The notes: a model not told the origin generated them from the letters alone. DNA of 64,000 nt from Mycobacterium sp. OAS707 (GCF_014873705.1 NZ_JADBDS010000002.1:1178001-1242000); one strand, 5' to 3'. Positions 34,217 through 42,182 are shown, counted from the first letter of the stretch. Translations and numbers: made by a program.

Positions 34217-34524
34217 GTGACGGCTTGCGGATTCGGCTCGACCGAACACTCTGTGACGGCTTCGGCGTCTGCGCCAAACATGCGCCGGAGTACTTCTCGC
34301 TCGACGATTGGGGCTACGCATCGCTGATCGGCGACGGCACTGTGCCGGCGGCGGACCGCGACGCGGTGATGCGGGCGTTGCTCGACTGCCCTGTGCACGC
34401 GATCATCTACATGGGCGAACACCGGCCATCTGGCGACAGGGCGGCCCAGCACGAAGCACACGAGTCGCCCGAGCCCGAGCCGAAAACCGAGGACAGCGAG
34501 GCGATCTCGGAGTTCGTCCGGTGA
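34213..34524 (+). CDS. Ferredoxin with acidic C-terminal tail
   Basis: A 103-residue ferredoxin: Cys14, Cys20 and Cys59 with Phe17 at the fourth-ligand position (CDGFGVC), suggesting a [3Fe-4S] cluster. Beyond the ferredoxin fold there is a tail of about 35 residues rich in Glu and Pro, unusual for this family and perhaps a docking arm. ATG overlaps the NuoF-like gene (ATGA), GTG of the next gene overlaps its stop. Confidence 0.9.
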   Translation: MSDGLRIRLDRTLCDGFGVCAKHAPEYFSLDDWGYASLIGDGTVPAADRDAVMRALLDCPVHAIIYMGEHRPSGDRAAQHEAHESPEPEPKTEDSEAISEFVR

Positions 34525-36176
34525 CAAGACCACTGCCCGAGCTGACGTTGGCGAACGAGTTCTTCTGGACCGCGGGCGGTGACGGTGTGCTCCGCATCCA
34601 GGAATGTCGCGACTGCGACGCATTGATCCATCCGCCGCAGCCGGTATGCAGGTACTGCCGCAGCCGCAACATGGGTGTGCGCGATGTATCGGGCAAGGCG
34701 ACGCTCAGCGCCTTTACCGTCAACCATCGATTCGGCTTCCCCGACCTGCCGCCGCCGTACGTCGTCGCACAGGTCGCCGTCGTCGAAGACCCGCGAGTTC
34801 GGTTGACCACCAACATTGTTGACTGCGAGCCCGATCAGCTGACGCTCGGCCAGGCCGTTGAAGTCACGTTCGAGAAGCTCACCGACAACGCAGGCGCCGT
34901 CTGGTTGCCGTTGTTCCGGCCAGCGACCGCGGCCGAGACCGGCCTGCAGGCCGTCGACGAGATCGCGCCACAGGATTTCGGCAAGCATGTCGCGCCGATG
35001 CTGACCAAGAAGAAGTTCGAAGACGCCGCGGCTATCACCGGCGTCGGGATGTCGAGGCTGGGCAGGCGGCAGATGGTGCCGCCGCTGTCGTTGACCATCG
35101 ACGCCTGCGAACAAGCCGTTGCCGATGCGGGTTTGACGTTCGACGACATCGACGGGCTCTCTACCTATCCCGGGCTCGACATCGCAGGCATGGGCGAGGG
35201 CGGGGTCAGCGCAGTGGAAGGTGCGCTCGGGCTGCGTCCGACATGGATCAACGGCGGCATGGACACCTTCGGGCCCGGCGGGTCGGTGATCGCCGCGGTG
35301 ATGGCCGTCGCGACGGGCATGGCCCGGCACGTGTTGTGCTTCCGCACGCTGTGGGAGGCCACATTCCAGCAGCTGATGAAGGAAGGCAGGATGTCCCCGC
35401 CCGGGGGCGCCCGCACCTCCAGCTGGCAGATGCCGTTCGGCGCCACGTCGGCGGCTCACACGTTGGCGCTCAACGCCCAACGCCACTTCGCGCGGTACGG
35501 CACGACCAAGGAAACGCTCGGCTGGATCGCGTTGAACCAGCGCGCGAATGCCGCGCTGAATCCCACGGCCATCTACCGCGACCCGATGACCATGGACGAT
35601 TACCTCAACGCGCGCCCGATCACGACGCCGTTCGGGCTCTACGACTGCGATGTCCCGTGTGACGGTGCGATCGCGGTGATCGTGTCGGCGGTCGACGTCG
35701 CCAAAGACATGCCGAGAAAACCGGTGCTGTTCGAAGCCGTCGGCACCCAGATCGTCGAACGCACGGACTGGGACCAGACCACGCTGACCCACGAACCACA
35801 GGTGCTCGGGCAGGCTGCCCATCTCTGGACGCGAACCTCGTTGCAGCCCAAGGACGTCGATGTCGCCGAGCTCTACGACGGCTTCACGTTCAACTGTCTG
35901 TCATGGCTGGAGGCGCTCGGCTTCTGCGGCATCGGCGAGTCGAGAGACTTCCTCGACGGCGGCGCGGCCATCGCCCGCGACGGCGTGATACCGCTCAACA
36001 CGCACGGCGGTCAGCTGTCGCACGGCCGCACCCACGGCATGGGCCTGATCCACGAAGCCGTCACCCAACTCCGCGGGGAGGCGGGTGAGCGTCAGGTGAA
36101 GGACGCCCGCGTCGCGGTGGTCAGCAGCGGGGGGCTCACCCCGAGCGGAGCGATCCTGTTGAGGACCGATACATGA
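34521..36176 (+). CDS. Fusion of DUF35 OB-fold domain and Ltp2-like thiolase-fold (aldolase-type) domain
   Basis: A 551-residue two-domain protein. Residues 1-140: DUF35 with an intact zinc ribbon (Cys29, Cys32, Cys43, Cys46) and OB barrel. Residues ~171-551: thiolase superfamily starting AAITGVGMSRLG. At the place of the nucleophilic Cys there is GGMDTFGPGGS, with no Cys, and the C-terminal His motif is QLSHGRTHG. Loss of the Cys is known in Ltp2-type retro-aldolases, which work as a complex with a separate DUF35 protein; here the two are one chain. GTG 34521 overlaps the ferredoxin stop. Contrast with the true thiolase at 13119. Confidence 0.87.
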   Translation: MTRPLPELTLANEFFWTAGGDGVLRIQECRDCDALIHPPQPVCRYCRSRNMGVRDVSGKATLSAFTVNHRFGFPDLPPPYVVAQVAVVEDPRVRLTTNIVDCEPDQLTLGQAVEVTFEKLTDNAGAVWLPLFRPATAAETGLQAVDEIAPQDFGKHVAPMLTKKKFEDAAAITGVGMSRLGRRQMVPPLSLTIDACEQAVADAGLTFDDIDGLSTYPGLDIAGMGEGGVSAVEGALGLRPTWINGGMDTFGPGGSVIAAVMAVATGMARHVLCFRTLWEATFQQLMKEGRMSPPGGARTSSWQMPFGATSAAHTLALNAQRHFARYGTTKETLGWIALNQRANAALNPTAIYRDPMTMDDYLNARPITTPFGLYDCDVPCDGAIAVIVSAVDVAKDMPRKPVLFEAVGTQIVERTDWDQTTLTHEPQVLGQAAHLWTRTSLQPKDVDVAELYDGFTFNCLSWLEALGFCGIGESRDFLDGGAAIARDGVIPLNTHGGQLSHGRTHGMGLIHEAVTQLRGEAGERQVKDARVAVVSSGGLTPSGAILLRTDT

Positions 36177-37087
36177 CAGGGCCCAATGTCGCCGCCGAAG
36201 CGGCTCCCCGCCCGCGCGTTGTCCTCGTCGACGGCGTGCCGATGTCGGGCCTGGTCGCACTCGCCGACGAGCCGAAGGCCGTCGTCGTCGCCTTCCACGG
36301 AGGGGCAAGCACCGCAGCATATTTCGACTGCCCCGGCCATCCGGACTTGTCGCTGCTGCGCACCGGCGCCTCCAACGGGTACACGATGGTGGCGCTCGAC
36401 CGGCCGGGCTACGGTGCGTCGGCACCCTACCCCGATGCCATGGCGCATCCGGAACAACGGGTGGCGCTCACATACGGCGCGATCGACAAGGTGCTTGGCG
36501 CGAACCCTCGCGGGGTCGGACTGGTTCTGCTCGGCCACTCGGCCGGGTGCGAGCTCGCAGTGCGACTGGCCAGCGATGAACGGGCCGAGGACGCCGGTGT
36601 CATCGGACTCGAATTGGCAGGCACCGGTGTGGAATACCACCCGGATACGGCGGAGATCCTGAAGACCGCTACTGCGACGCAACGCCCCAAGGGGCTGCGC
36701 GACATCTTGTGGCAGCCCGCGCATTTGTATCCGGACGACGTGTTGTCCGGCATGACGAACTCGACGTCCGGCGCCCTCTACGAGGTCGACATGACGCAAC
36801 GCTGGCCACGGCAGTACTTTCCCGAACTCGCGGCGCGCATAGCCGTGCCAGTGCAGTTCACCGTCGCCGAACACGAGCGGGTGTGGCGGTCGGATGCCGA
36901 GACGCTGGCCCACATCGAGACCATGTTCGGCTCGTCGCCACGATTCACGATCAACGAACAAGCCGGCACCGGTCACAACCTGTCGCTATCGCTGCGCGCC
37001 GACGCGTATCACGCCAAGGTGCTGTCGTTCGTCGGGGAATGCGTTGCCGCGCAACAGGGCACATCGAAAGAACGGGAGGCGGGCTGA
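36173..37087 (+). CDS. Alpha/beta-hydrolase
   Basis: A 304-residue alpha/beta-hydrolase: HGG oxyanion segment (42-44), nucleophile Ser123 in GHSAG, late His in GTGHNLSLS. The first 25 residues are poorly conserved. Start overlaps the aldolase-type gene by 4 bp and its stop shares a base with the next ATG. Ester or lactone hydrolysis is likely; the substrate is unknown. Confidence 0.88.
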   Translation: MTGPNVAAEAAPRPRVVLVDGVPMSGLVALADEPKAVVVAFHGGASTAAYFDCPGHPDLSLLRTGASNGYTMVALDRPGYGASAPYPDAMAHPEQRVALTYGAIDKVLGANPRGVGLVLLGHSAGCELAVRLASDERAEDAGVIGLELAGTGVEYHPDTAEILKTATATQRPKGLRDILWQPAHLYPDDVLSGMTNSTSGALYEVDMTQRWPRQYFPELAARIAVPVQFTVAEHERVWRSDAETLAHIETMFGSSPRFTINEQAGTGHNLSLSLRADAYHAKVLSFVGECVAAQQGTSKEREAG

Positions 37088-37905
37088 TGCGCGTCGGATT
37101 CATCGGACTGGGCAGCCAGGGCGGCCCCATGGCGCGGCGGATCGTCGAGGGCGGCTTCGAGACCACGCTGTGGGCGCGGCGGGAGGCGAGCCTCGAACCG
37201 TACGCGGACACCGCCGCGAAGACCGCGGGCTCCCCTGCCGAACTCGCCGCCGCCAGCGACCTCGTCTGCCTGTGCGTCGTCGGCGACGACGATGTCCGCG
37301 AGGTGCTGTACGGCGACACTGGGGTGTTGGCAGGCTTGGCCTCCGGTGGAATCGTCGCGATCCACAGCACGGTACACCCCGACACCTGTAGGGAGATCGC
37401 AGAAAAGGCGGCAGCTCAAGGGGTTTCGGTGATCGACGCGCCGGTGAGTGGCGGCGGGCCTGCGGTCGAGGAGGGCAAGCTGCTGGTCATGATCGGCGGT
37501 GAAGAGGACGTGGTCGAGCGCTGCAAGCCGGTGTTCGCCACCTATGCCGACCCCATCGTGCATCTCGGCCCGCTCGGCAGCGGCCAGGTCACCAAGATCC
37601 TCAACAACCTGTTGTTCAGCGCCAACCTCGGCACTGCGATCACCACACTCGAACTGGGCGACGCCCTTGGCATTCCGCGCGACAAGCTGTGCGAGGTCCT
37701 CAATCGCGGGTCCGCCGTGAGCAAGGCGCTGGGCAGCATCGCGGTGTTCGGCGGAACGCTGGACGGCCTGGCACCGATCGCCGGCGGGCTGCTGCAGAAG
37801 GATGTCCGGCACGCCGCGAGCCTCGCCGCCGCCGCCTCCGCGCCAGAGGGTGCGGTGTTCGATGCCGCCGACGCCGCCTTGAAGTCGATGGATCACCCGC
37901 GATGA
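37087..37905 (+). CDS. 3-hydroxyisobutyrate dehydrogenase-family oxidoreductase
   Basis: A 272-residue beta-hydroxyacid dehydrogenase: Rossmann GLGSQGGPMA (8-17), substrate motif DAPVSGGG (117-124), catalytic Lys170 with NN at 173-174. The second glycine-motif residue is Gln where GxGxMG is usual. First of two tandem paralogues separated by 28 bp. Acts on a 3-hydroxy acid or an aldehyde with NAD(P). Confidence 0.9.
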   Translation: MRVGFIGLGSQGGPMARRIVEGGFETTLWARREASLEPYADTAAKTAGSPAELAAASDLVCLCVVGDDDVREVLYGDTGVLAGLASGGIVAIHSTVHPDTCREIAEKAAAQGVSVIDAPVSGGGPAVEEGKLLVMIGGEEDVVERCKPVFATYADPIVHLGPLGSGQVTKILNNLLFSANLGTAITTLELGDALGIPRDKLCEVLNRGSAVSKALGSIAVFGGTLDGLAPIAGGLLQKDVRHAASLAAAASAPEGAVFDAADAALKSMDHPR

Positions 37906-37933
37906 GGCCTTGCGCGAAGAGCAGAGCACACCG

Positions 37934-38752
37934 ATGAGTCGGGTCGGTTTCGTCGGGGCGGGCCGCATGGGTGCGCCCATGGTGCGGCGTCTCGTCGAGG
38001 CAGGCCACGACGTGCGCGCACTCGGCAGATCCGTTGAGAAGCGCCGCGCCGTCAGTGAACTCGGCGCGCGGCCGGTCACCGATCTCGCGGACATCGGAGC
38101 TGAGGCCGACGTCGTCATCGTCTGCGTCTTCACCGACGAGCAGGTTCAGCAGGTCTGTCGGGACAGCGTGCTGCTGTCGACGATGCAATCCGGTGCCTCG
38201 ATCGTCATTCACACCACCGGGAGCCCCCGCACCGCGGAGGCGATCGCCGCCGAAGCGGCCGGCCATGACATCGGCGTTGTCGACGCGCCGGTCAGCGGCG
38301 GCCCCCACGACATCGCGGCGGGGCAGGTGACGTTGTTCGTCGGCGGCGCCGATGACGTCGTCGAGCAGGTGCGGCCGGTGCTGGCCGGCTACGGAGACCC
38401 GATCCTGCACGTCGGCCCCGTCGGTGCCGGCCAGGGCGTCAAGCTCATCAACAACACGCTGTTCGCGGCGCAGATCGGGTTGCTGCACGAGGCGGTGCGG
38501 CTGGGAAAGCATCTGGGCGTCGACGAGAAGCAACTGCTCGACGCGATCGGTCATGGCAGCGCTGCAAGCCGGGTCGCGAACATTGTCGGGGCCCGCGGTT
38601 CGGTGGACGCGTTCATCGACATGGTCGGCGAGTTCGTCGGCAAGGATGTCGCCGTCGTGCGCAAGGTCGCGGCCGAACTCGGCGGCGATCTCGGCGTCCT
38701 CGACGACGCCATTAACGCCGGATCCAAGGCATCTGGACAACGAAACTGTTAG
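37934..38752 (+). CDS. 3-hydroxyisobutyrate dehydrogenase-family oxidoreductase
   Basis: A 272-residue paralogue of the preceding gene, with a canonical GAGRMGAPM, DAPVSGGP and Lys170. The ATG 37934 start gives the standard N-terminus; a TTG 24 bp earlier is in frame. Same length and identical catalytic Lys position as its neighbour, so the pair arose by tandem duplication and may act on successive or stereo-related substrates. Confidence 0.9.
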   Translation: MSRVGFVGAGRMGAPMVRRLVEAGHDVRALGRSVEKRRAVSELGARPVTDLADIGAEADVVIVCVFTDEQVQQVCRDSVLLSTMQSGASIVIHTTGSPRTAEAIAAEAAGHDIGVVDAPVSGGPHDIAAGQVTLFVGGADDVVEQVRPVLAGYGDPILHVGPVGAGQGVKLINNTLFAAQIGLLHEAVRLGKHLGVDEKQLLDAIGHGSAASRVANIVGARGSVDAFIDMVGEFVGKDVAVVRKVAAELGGDLGVLDDAINAGSKASGQRNC

Positions 38753-38782
38753 CGTTACAGTTAGAGCGTATCTCGTAACGCT
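38744..38782. promoter_or_regulatory. Overlapping inverted repeats upstream of the 38815 P450
   Basis: Two perfect inverted repeats overlap in the 62-bp gap: AACTGT (38744-38749) with ACAGTT (38757-38762), and AGCGTTAC (38751-38758) with GTAACGCT (38775-38782). The first resembles a TetR-type operator and starts inside the preceding stop codon. They lie 33-70 bp before the P450 ATG, so this P450-ferredoxin pair probably has its own promoter and regulator. Confidence 0.5.
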
Positions 38783-38814
38783 TCCGGCATCAGCCCGCCG
38801 CGAAGGAGGAGTTC

Positions 38815-40017
38815 ATGACCAAGCCGAAACTCAAGTTCAATCCGGTAGCGCAGGAGTACTTCGAAAATCCGTATGAGATCTACAAGCGGATGCGGGACGA
38901 GGCACCCGTCTACTACGACGAGGAAGAGGACTTCTACGCGCTGACGCGGCACGCGGACGTGGCTGCGGCGCTGAAGGACTACGAGTCGTTCTCGTCATCA
39001 CGCGGCTGCGATCTCGGGATGGTGCGGACCGGCGAGGTCCCCCAGCGGTCGATCATCTTCATGGATCCGCCCGACCACCGGCACATGCGCAGCCTGCTCA
39101 ACAAGGCGTTCACGCCGCGGGCCATCCAGTCGCAGCGCGATACCGTCGTCGAACTCGTCGAGCACTACCTGTCCAAGGTCGACCCCGAGAACTTCGATGT
39201 CGTGCAGGACTTCTCCGGCCCGTTCCCCGTCGAGGTCATCACCCGGATGGCGGGCGTGCCGGAGGACTTCCGGCAGCAGGTCCGGCACTGGATCGACACC
39301 AGCCTGGAACGCGAACCCGGCCAGATCGAGCTGTCCGAGAAGAACATGCAGGCCAACATCGACTCGGCGATGTACTACTACAGCCTGGTGCAGGAGCGGC
39401 GGGAAAGCCCGCAGGACGACATGATCAGCCGCCTGATCGCCGCGGAGATCCCCGACGACGAAGGCAAGCTGCGCAAGCTCGACGACATCGAGATCACCGG
39501 CTTCACCACGCTGTTGGGCGGGGCGGGCGCCGAGACCGTCACCAAGTTGGTCGGCAGCGCAGTCGTCGAGTTCGCCCGGCACCCCGAGCAGTGGCAGATG
39601 CTGCTCGACGACCGAAGCAAGGTTCCCGACGCCGTCGAGGAGTTGCTGCGCTACGTCGGCCCGGTGCAGTACAACGTGCGCTACACGCTGAAGGAAGCCC
39701 ATCTGCCAAGCGGCACAGTGCCCGCGCACAAACCGGTGTTCCTGATGAAGGCCGCGGCCAACCGCGACCCGCGCGCGTTCGACAACGCCGAGACGTTCGA
39801 CATCACGCGCGACAAGGCGCAGTCGCAGAACCTCGGCCTCGGCTACGGCATCCACAGCTGTCTCGGCGCGGCGCTGGCCCGCCTGGAGACGACGATCGCA
39901 CTCGAGCATCTGCTCGACTTCATGCCGCGCTATGAGGTGAATTTTGCTGGGCTGCAACGGGTGACGATGCAGAACGTCGCCGGTTACCGCAACGTGCCGG
40001 TGAGGGTACTGAAATGA
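38815..40017 (+). CDS. Cytochrome P450
   Basis: A 400-residue P450 with GGAGAETVTK I-helix, EELLR as ExxR, and haem loop LGYGIHSCLGAALAR (Cys near 349). GAAGGAGG precedes the ATG. The sequence differs from the other four P450s in the window, so it represents a third subfamily. Its stop overlaps the next ferredoxin start by 4 bp, giving a dedicated electron donor. Confidence 0.95.
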   Translation: MTKPKLKFNPVAQEYFENPYEIYKRMRDEAPVYYDEEEDFYALTRHADVAAALKDYESFSSSRGCDLGMVRTGEVPQRSIIFMDPPDHRHMRSLLNKAFTPRAIQSQRDTVVELVEHYLSKVDPENFDVVQDFSGPFPVEVITRMAGVPEDFRQQVRHWIDTSLEREPGQIELSEKNMQANIDSAMYYYSLVQERRESPQDDMISRLIAAEIPDDEGKLRKLDDIEITGFTTLLGGAGAETVTKLVGSAVVEFARHPEQWQMLLDDRSKVPDAVEELLRYVGPVQYNVRYTLKEAHLPSGTVPAHKPVFLMKAAANRDPRAFDNAETFDITRDKAQSQNLGLGYGIHSCLGAALARLETTIALEHLLDFMPRYEVNFAGLQRVTMQNVAGYRNVPVRVLK

Positions 40018-40214
40018 CGCAGAAGGTAGTGGTCGATTTCGGCCTGTGCGAGAGCAACGGGGTGTGCATGGGCATCATCCCCGAGGTATTCGAGCTGGAC
40101 GACCAGGATTTCCTGCACATCCTGCAAGAAGAAGTGACGCCGCAGAACGAACACCAGATCCGCGAAGCGGTCCGGCAGTGCCCGCGACAGGCCATCTCGA
40201 TCTCAGACGAGTAA
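40014..40214 (+). CDS. Single-cluster ferredoxin, partner of the 38815 P450
   Basis: A 66-residue ferredoxin: Cys12, Cys18, Cys56 and Asn15 at the fourth-ligand position (CESNGVC). Asn here is uncommon compared with His. The ATG overlaps the P450 stop (ATGA), so both are made in similar amounts. Electron input is not next to it; the NuoF-like protein at 32948 is a candidate reductase. Confidence 0.93.
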   Translation: MTQKVVVDFGLCESNGVCMGIIPEVFELDDQDFLHILQEEVTPQNEHQIREAVRQCPRQAISISDE

Positions 40215-40233
40215 CCAACTACAAACCAATTAC

Positions 40234-40295
40234 CGCGAGCGTGCGTGTCTGCACACGACACGCCGCCAAAAATCGGCATTTTGCGCACGCTCGCG
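40234..40295. repeat. Dispersed mycobacterial inverted repeat at a convergent gene end
   Basis: Perfect 12-bp arms CGCGAGCGTGCG (40234-40245) and CGCACGCTCGCG (40284-40295) enclose 38 bp with GACACGCCG and CGGCATTTTG. It lies between the convergent ferredoxin (plus) and DUF1330-like gene (minus), where it can act as a bidirectional terminator. A diverged copy is at 23556-23613. I recall similar elements between genes in other mycobacteria; copy number needs a genome search. Confidence 0.65.
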
Positions 40296-40311
40296 CCAGA
40301 CGAGCGTTCAG

Positions 40312-40596
40312 TCACAGCCCCGCGACGATGACTCCGTTGCAATCGGCGGCGGCCTGCCGCAGCTTGGCGGCCTCCTGGTAGGCATCCGAGTTGTACCACT
40401 CGCGGGCCGCTTCGACGGATTCGAACTCCAGCACGACGGTCTGCGTGCCGTGCCATTCGCCCTCCAGCACTTCGGGTTTCGTGTCGAATGACAGCAGAGT
40501 CGAGCCGGCCATCGCCTTGCTCGCCAGCTTGCCGTACTCGGCCATCCCTGCCGGATCCTTGACGTCTTCGGTGATGATGATGTAACCCTTTGGCAC
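40312..40596 (-). CDS. DUF1330 family protein
   Basis: A 94-residue dimeric-barrel type protein (KGYIIITEDVKDPAGMAEYG, then VLEGEWHGTQTVVLEFES and AREWYNS), the usual DUF1330 pattern and length. No catalytic role is established for the family. It is the last gene of the P450-ferredoxin-DUF1330 minus-strand operon, 13 bp after the ferredoxin. Confidence 0.88.
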   Translation of the reverse strand: MPKGYIIITEDVKDPAGMAEYGKLASKAMAGSTLLSFDTKPEVLEGEWHGTQTVVLEFESVEAAREWYNSDAYQEAAKLRQAAADCNGVIVAGL

Positions 40597-40609
40597 TGAA
40601 TCTCCTTGG

Positions 40610-40804
40610 CTAACCGTTGATTTCGCTGATGGCTTGCTCTGGACAGTTCACGATGGCCTCCTGCGCCGCACCCTCGAGGCCGGCGGGCACTTCGGACGGG
40701 TCGGCGACGGCATATCCGTCGTCGGTCATCTGGAACACATCCGGGCACAGCGTCAGGCACATGCCGTGGCCGCGGCAGCGATCCTCGTCGACCTTTACTT
40801 TCAT
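40610..40804 (-). CDS. Single-cluster ferredoxin, partner of the 42075 P450
   Basis: A 64-residue ferredoxin with Cys10, His13, Cys16 and Cys54 (CRGHGMC, NCP), plus an extra Cys20 just after the first motif (LTLCPDVF). His at the fourth-ligand position matches the ferredoxin at 20075. Its start overlaps the P450 stop by 4 bp, so it should be that P450's donor. Confidence 0.93.
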   Translation of the reverse strand: MKVKVDEDRCRGHGMCLTLCPDVFQMTDDGYAVADPSEVPAGLEGAAQEAIVNCPEQAISEING

Positions 40805-42075
40805 GCGAGATCAAACTCCAAATGCAACTCAGTCAGTCCACGCAGTATGTACGTCGGAATGTATTGGTAGCGGCGGTCGGAGGCCGGACCGTGATGGGCC
40901 TCGCTGATCCGAATATCGCTGGTGCGGTCCAGCAGTCGCTCCAGCCCGACCCGGGTTTCCGCGCGCGCCAGCGGGGCACCGGGGCAGCTGTGAATGCCGC
41001 GCCCGAACGCCAGATGCTGACGCGCGTTCTTACGTTCGGCATCGAAGCTGTCGGGATCCTCGAAGCGACGCGGGTCCCGGTTGGCCGCCCCGTTGATCAC
41101 CATCACCGTGCACCCCGCAGCGAGGGCCTGATCGCCGACTGTTGTTGGGACACGCGACAATCGGAAGTCGCCCTTCACCGGGCTCTCGATACGCAGGCAC
41201 TCTTCGATGAAGTTCGGCAGCAGACTGCGATCCTCGCGCAGCTTGCGCTGAATATCGGGCCGATCGCCGATCACCTTCAACGCCGTGCCGAGCAATCGCA
41301 CGGTCGTCTCCTGCCCTGCGGAGAAAACGTTGGTCGCGACGCGCACGACGTCCCCGACTTCTGGCACCGATCCGTCGGGGAAGTTCGCGGTCGCCAACCC
41401 CGTCAGCACATCGTCGCGAGGCTCTGCGCGACGGTCTTCGACGTAGGTCGCAAAGATGTCGTACAGGTACTCCAGCGGCGTCTTGTTCAGCGACTTCTCG
41501 GCGTTGCCGAGCCCACCGCCATGGGTGCCGCGCGCGAGGCGCTCGATCAGCTCGCCGCGGTCCTCGTCGGGCACCCCGAGCAAGTCGGCGATGACGCGCA
41601 ACGTGAACGGGCCCGCGAAGCCATTGATGAATTCGCCTTCACCGGGCGCCAGAAAGGAGTCGAGCATGTCATCGGCGATCTGCCACATCGCGTCCTCGTT
41701 CTCCTTGAGGCGCTTCGGGGTGATCAGCCGCATCAGCAGTGCGCGGTGGTTGGTGTGTGTCGGCGGATCGAGTGTCGGCAGCTGGTCGCTGAACGGAATC
41801 TCGTCGCGATGCTGCTTGATCAACTCGGTGACGTCGTCACCTTCGAGCGGCACGGGGAAGCCGGGGAACGGCCCGGTCACCGAGACACAGGACGAGAACG
41901 TCTGTTCATCGTTGTACACGTCGACGGCTTCCTGCCAGCCCGTCACCATCGTCACGCCGTAATGGTCTTCACGGCTGACCGGGCACTTGTTGCGAAGCGC
42001 CTCGTAGAACGGGTACGGGTCATCCGTCAGACGGCTGTCCCGGAAGAAGTCGACCGAGGTCAGGTCTTCCGCCAT
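40801..42075 (-). CDS. Cytochrome P450
   Basis: A 424-residue P450 of the same subfamily as those at 865 and 60658: VPLEGDDVTEL, LITPKRLKENEDAMW, SAGQETTVRLLG, haem loop FGRGIHSCPGAPLAR (Cys near 364), ending RGLTELHLEF. First gene of an operon with a ferredoxin and a DUF1330 protein. A perfect GAGAACGTGATTCTC site is 31 bp upstream, so it falls in the same putative regulon as the mce operon. Confidence 0.95.
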   Translation of the reverse strand: MAEDLTSVDFFRDSRLTDDPYPFYEALRNKCPVSREDHYGVTMVTGWQEAVDVYNDEQTFSSCVSVTGPFPGFPVPLEGDDVTELIKQHRDEIPFSDQLPTLDPPTHTNHRALLMRLITPKRLKENEDAMWQIADDMLDSFLAPGEGEFINGFAGPFTLRVIADLLGVPDEDRGELIERLARGTHGGGLGNAEKSLNKTPLEYLYDIFATYVEDRRAEPRDDVLTGLATANFPDGSVPEVGDVVRVATNVFSAGQETTVRLLGTALKVIGDRPDIQRKLREDRSLLPNFIEECLRIESPVKGDFRLSRVPTTVGDQALAAGCTVMVINGAANRDPRRFEDPDSFDAERKNARQHLAFGRGIHSCPGAPLARAETRVGLERLLDRTSDIRISEAHHGPASDRRYQYIPTYILRGLTELHLEFDLA

Positions 42076-42105
42076 GCTTGCTCCGTTTCAACGATCTCAT
42101 CAGGC

Positions 42106-42120
42106 GAGAACGTGATTCTC
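42106..42120. promoter_or_regulatory. GAGAA-N5-TTCTC operator upstream of the P450-ferredoxin operon
   Basis: GAGAACGTGATTCTC is a perfect copy of the inverted repeat, 31 bp before the P450 ATG at 42075 and just after the stop of the TauD-type gene. CATC follows the right arm as it does at 18258-18282, hinting at a longer recognition sequence. Confidence 0.65.
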
Positions 42121-42182
42121 ATCTGCGGGTATTAGATTTCCATAGTGGCTCGTCGTCGTCAACGACGGGGTCCTACCAGGCC

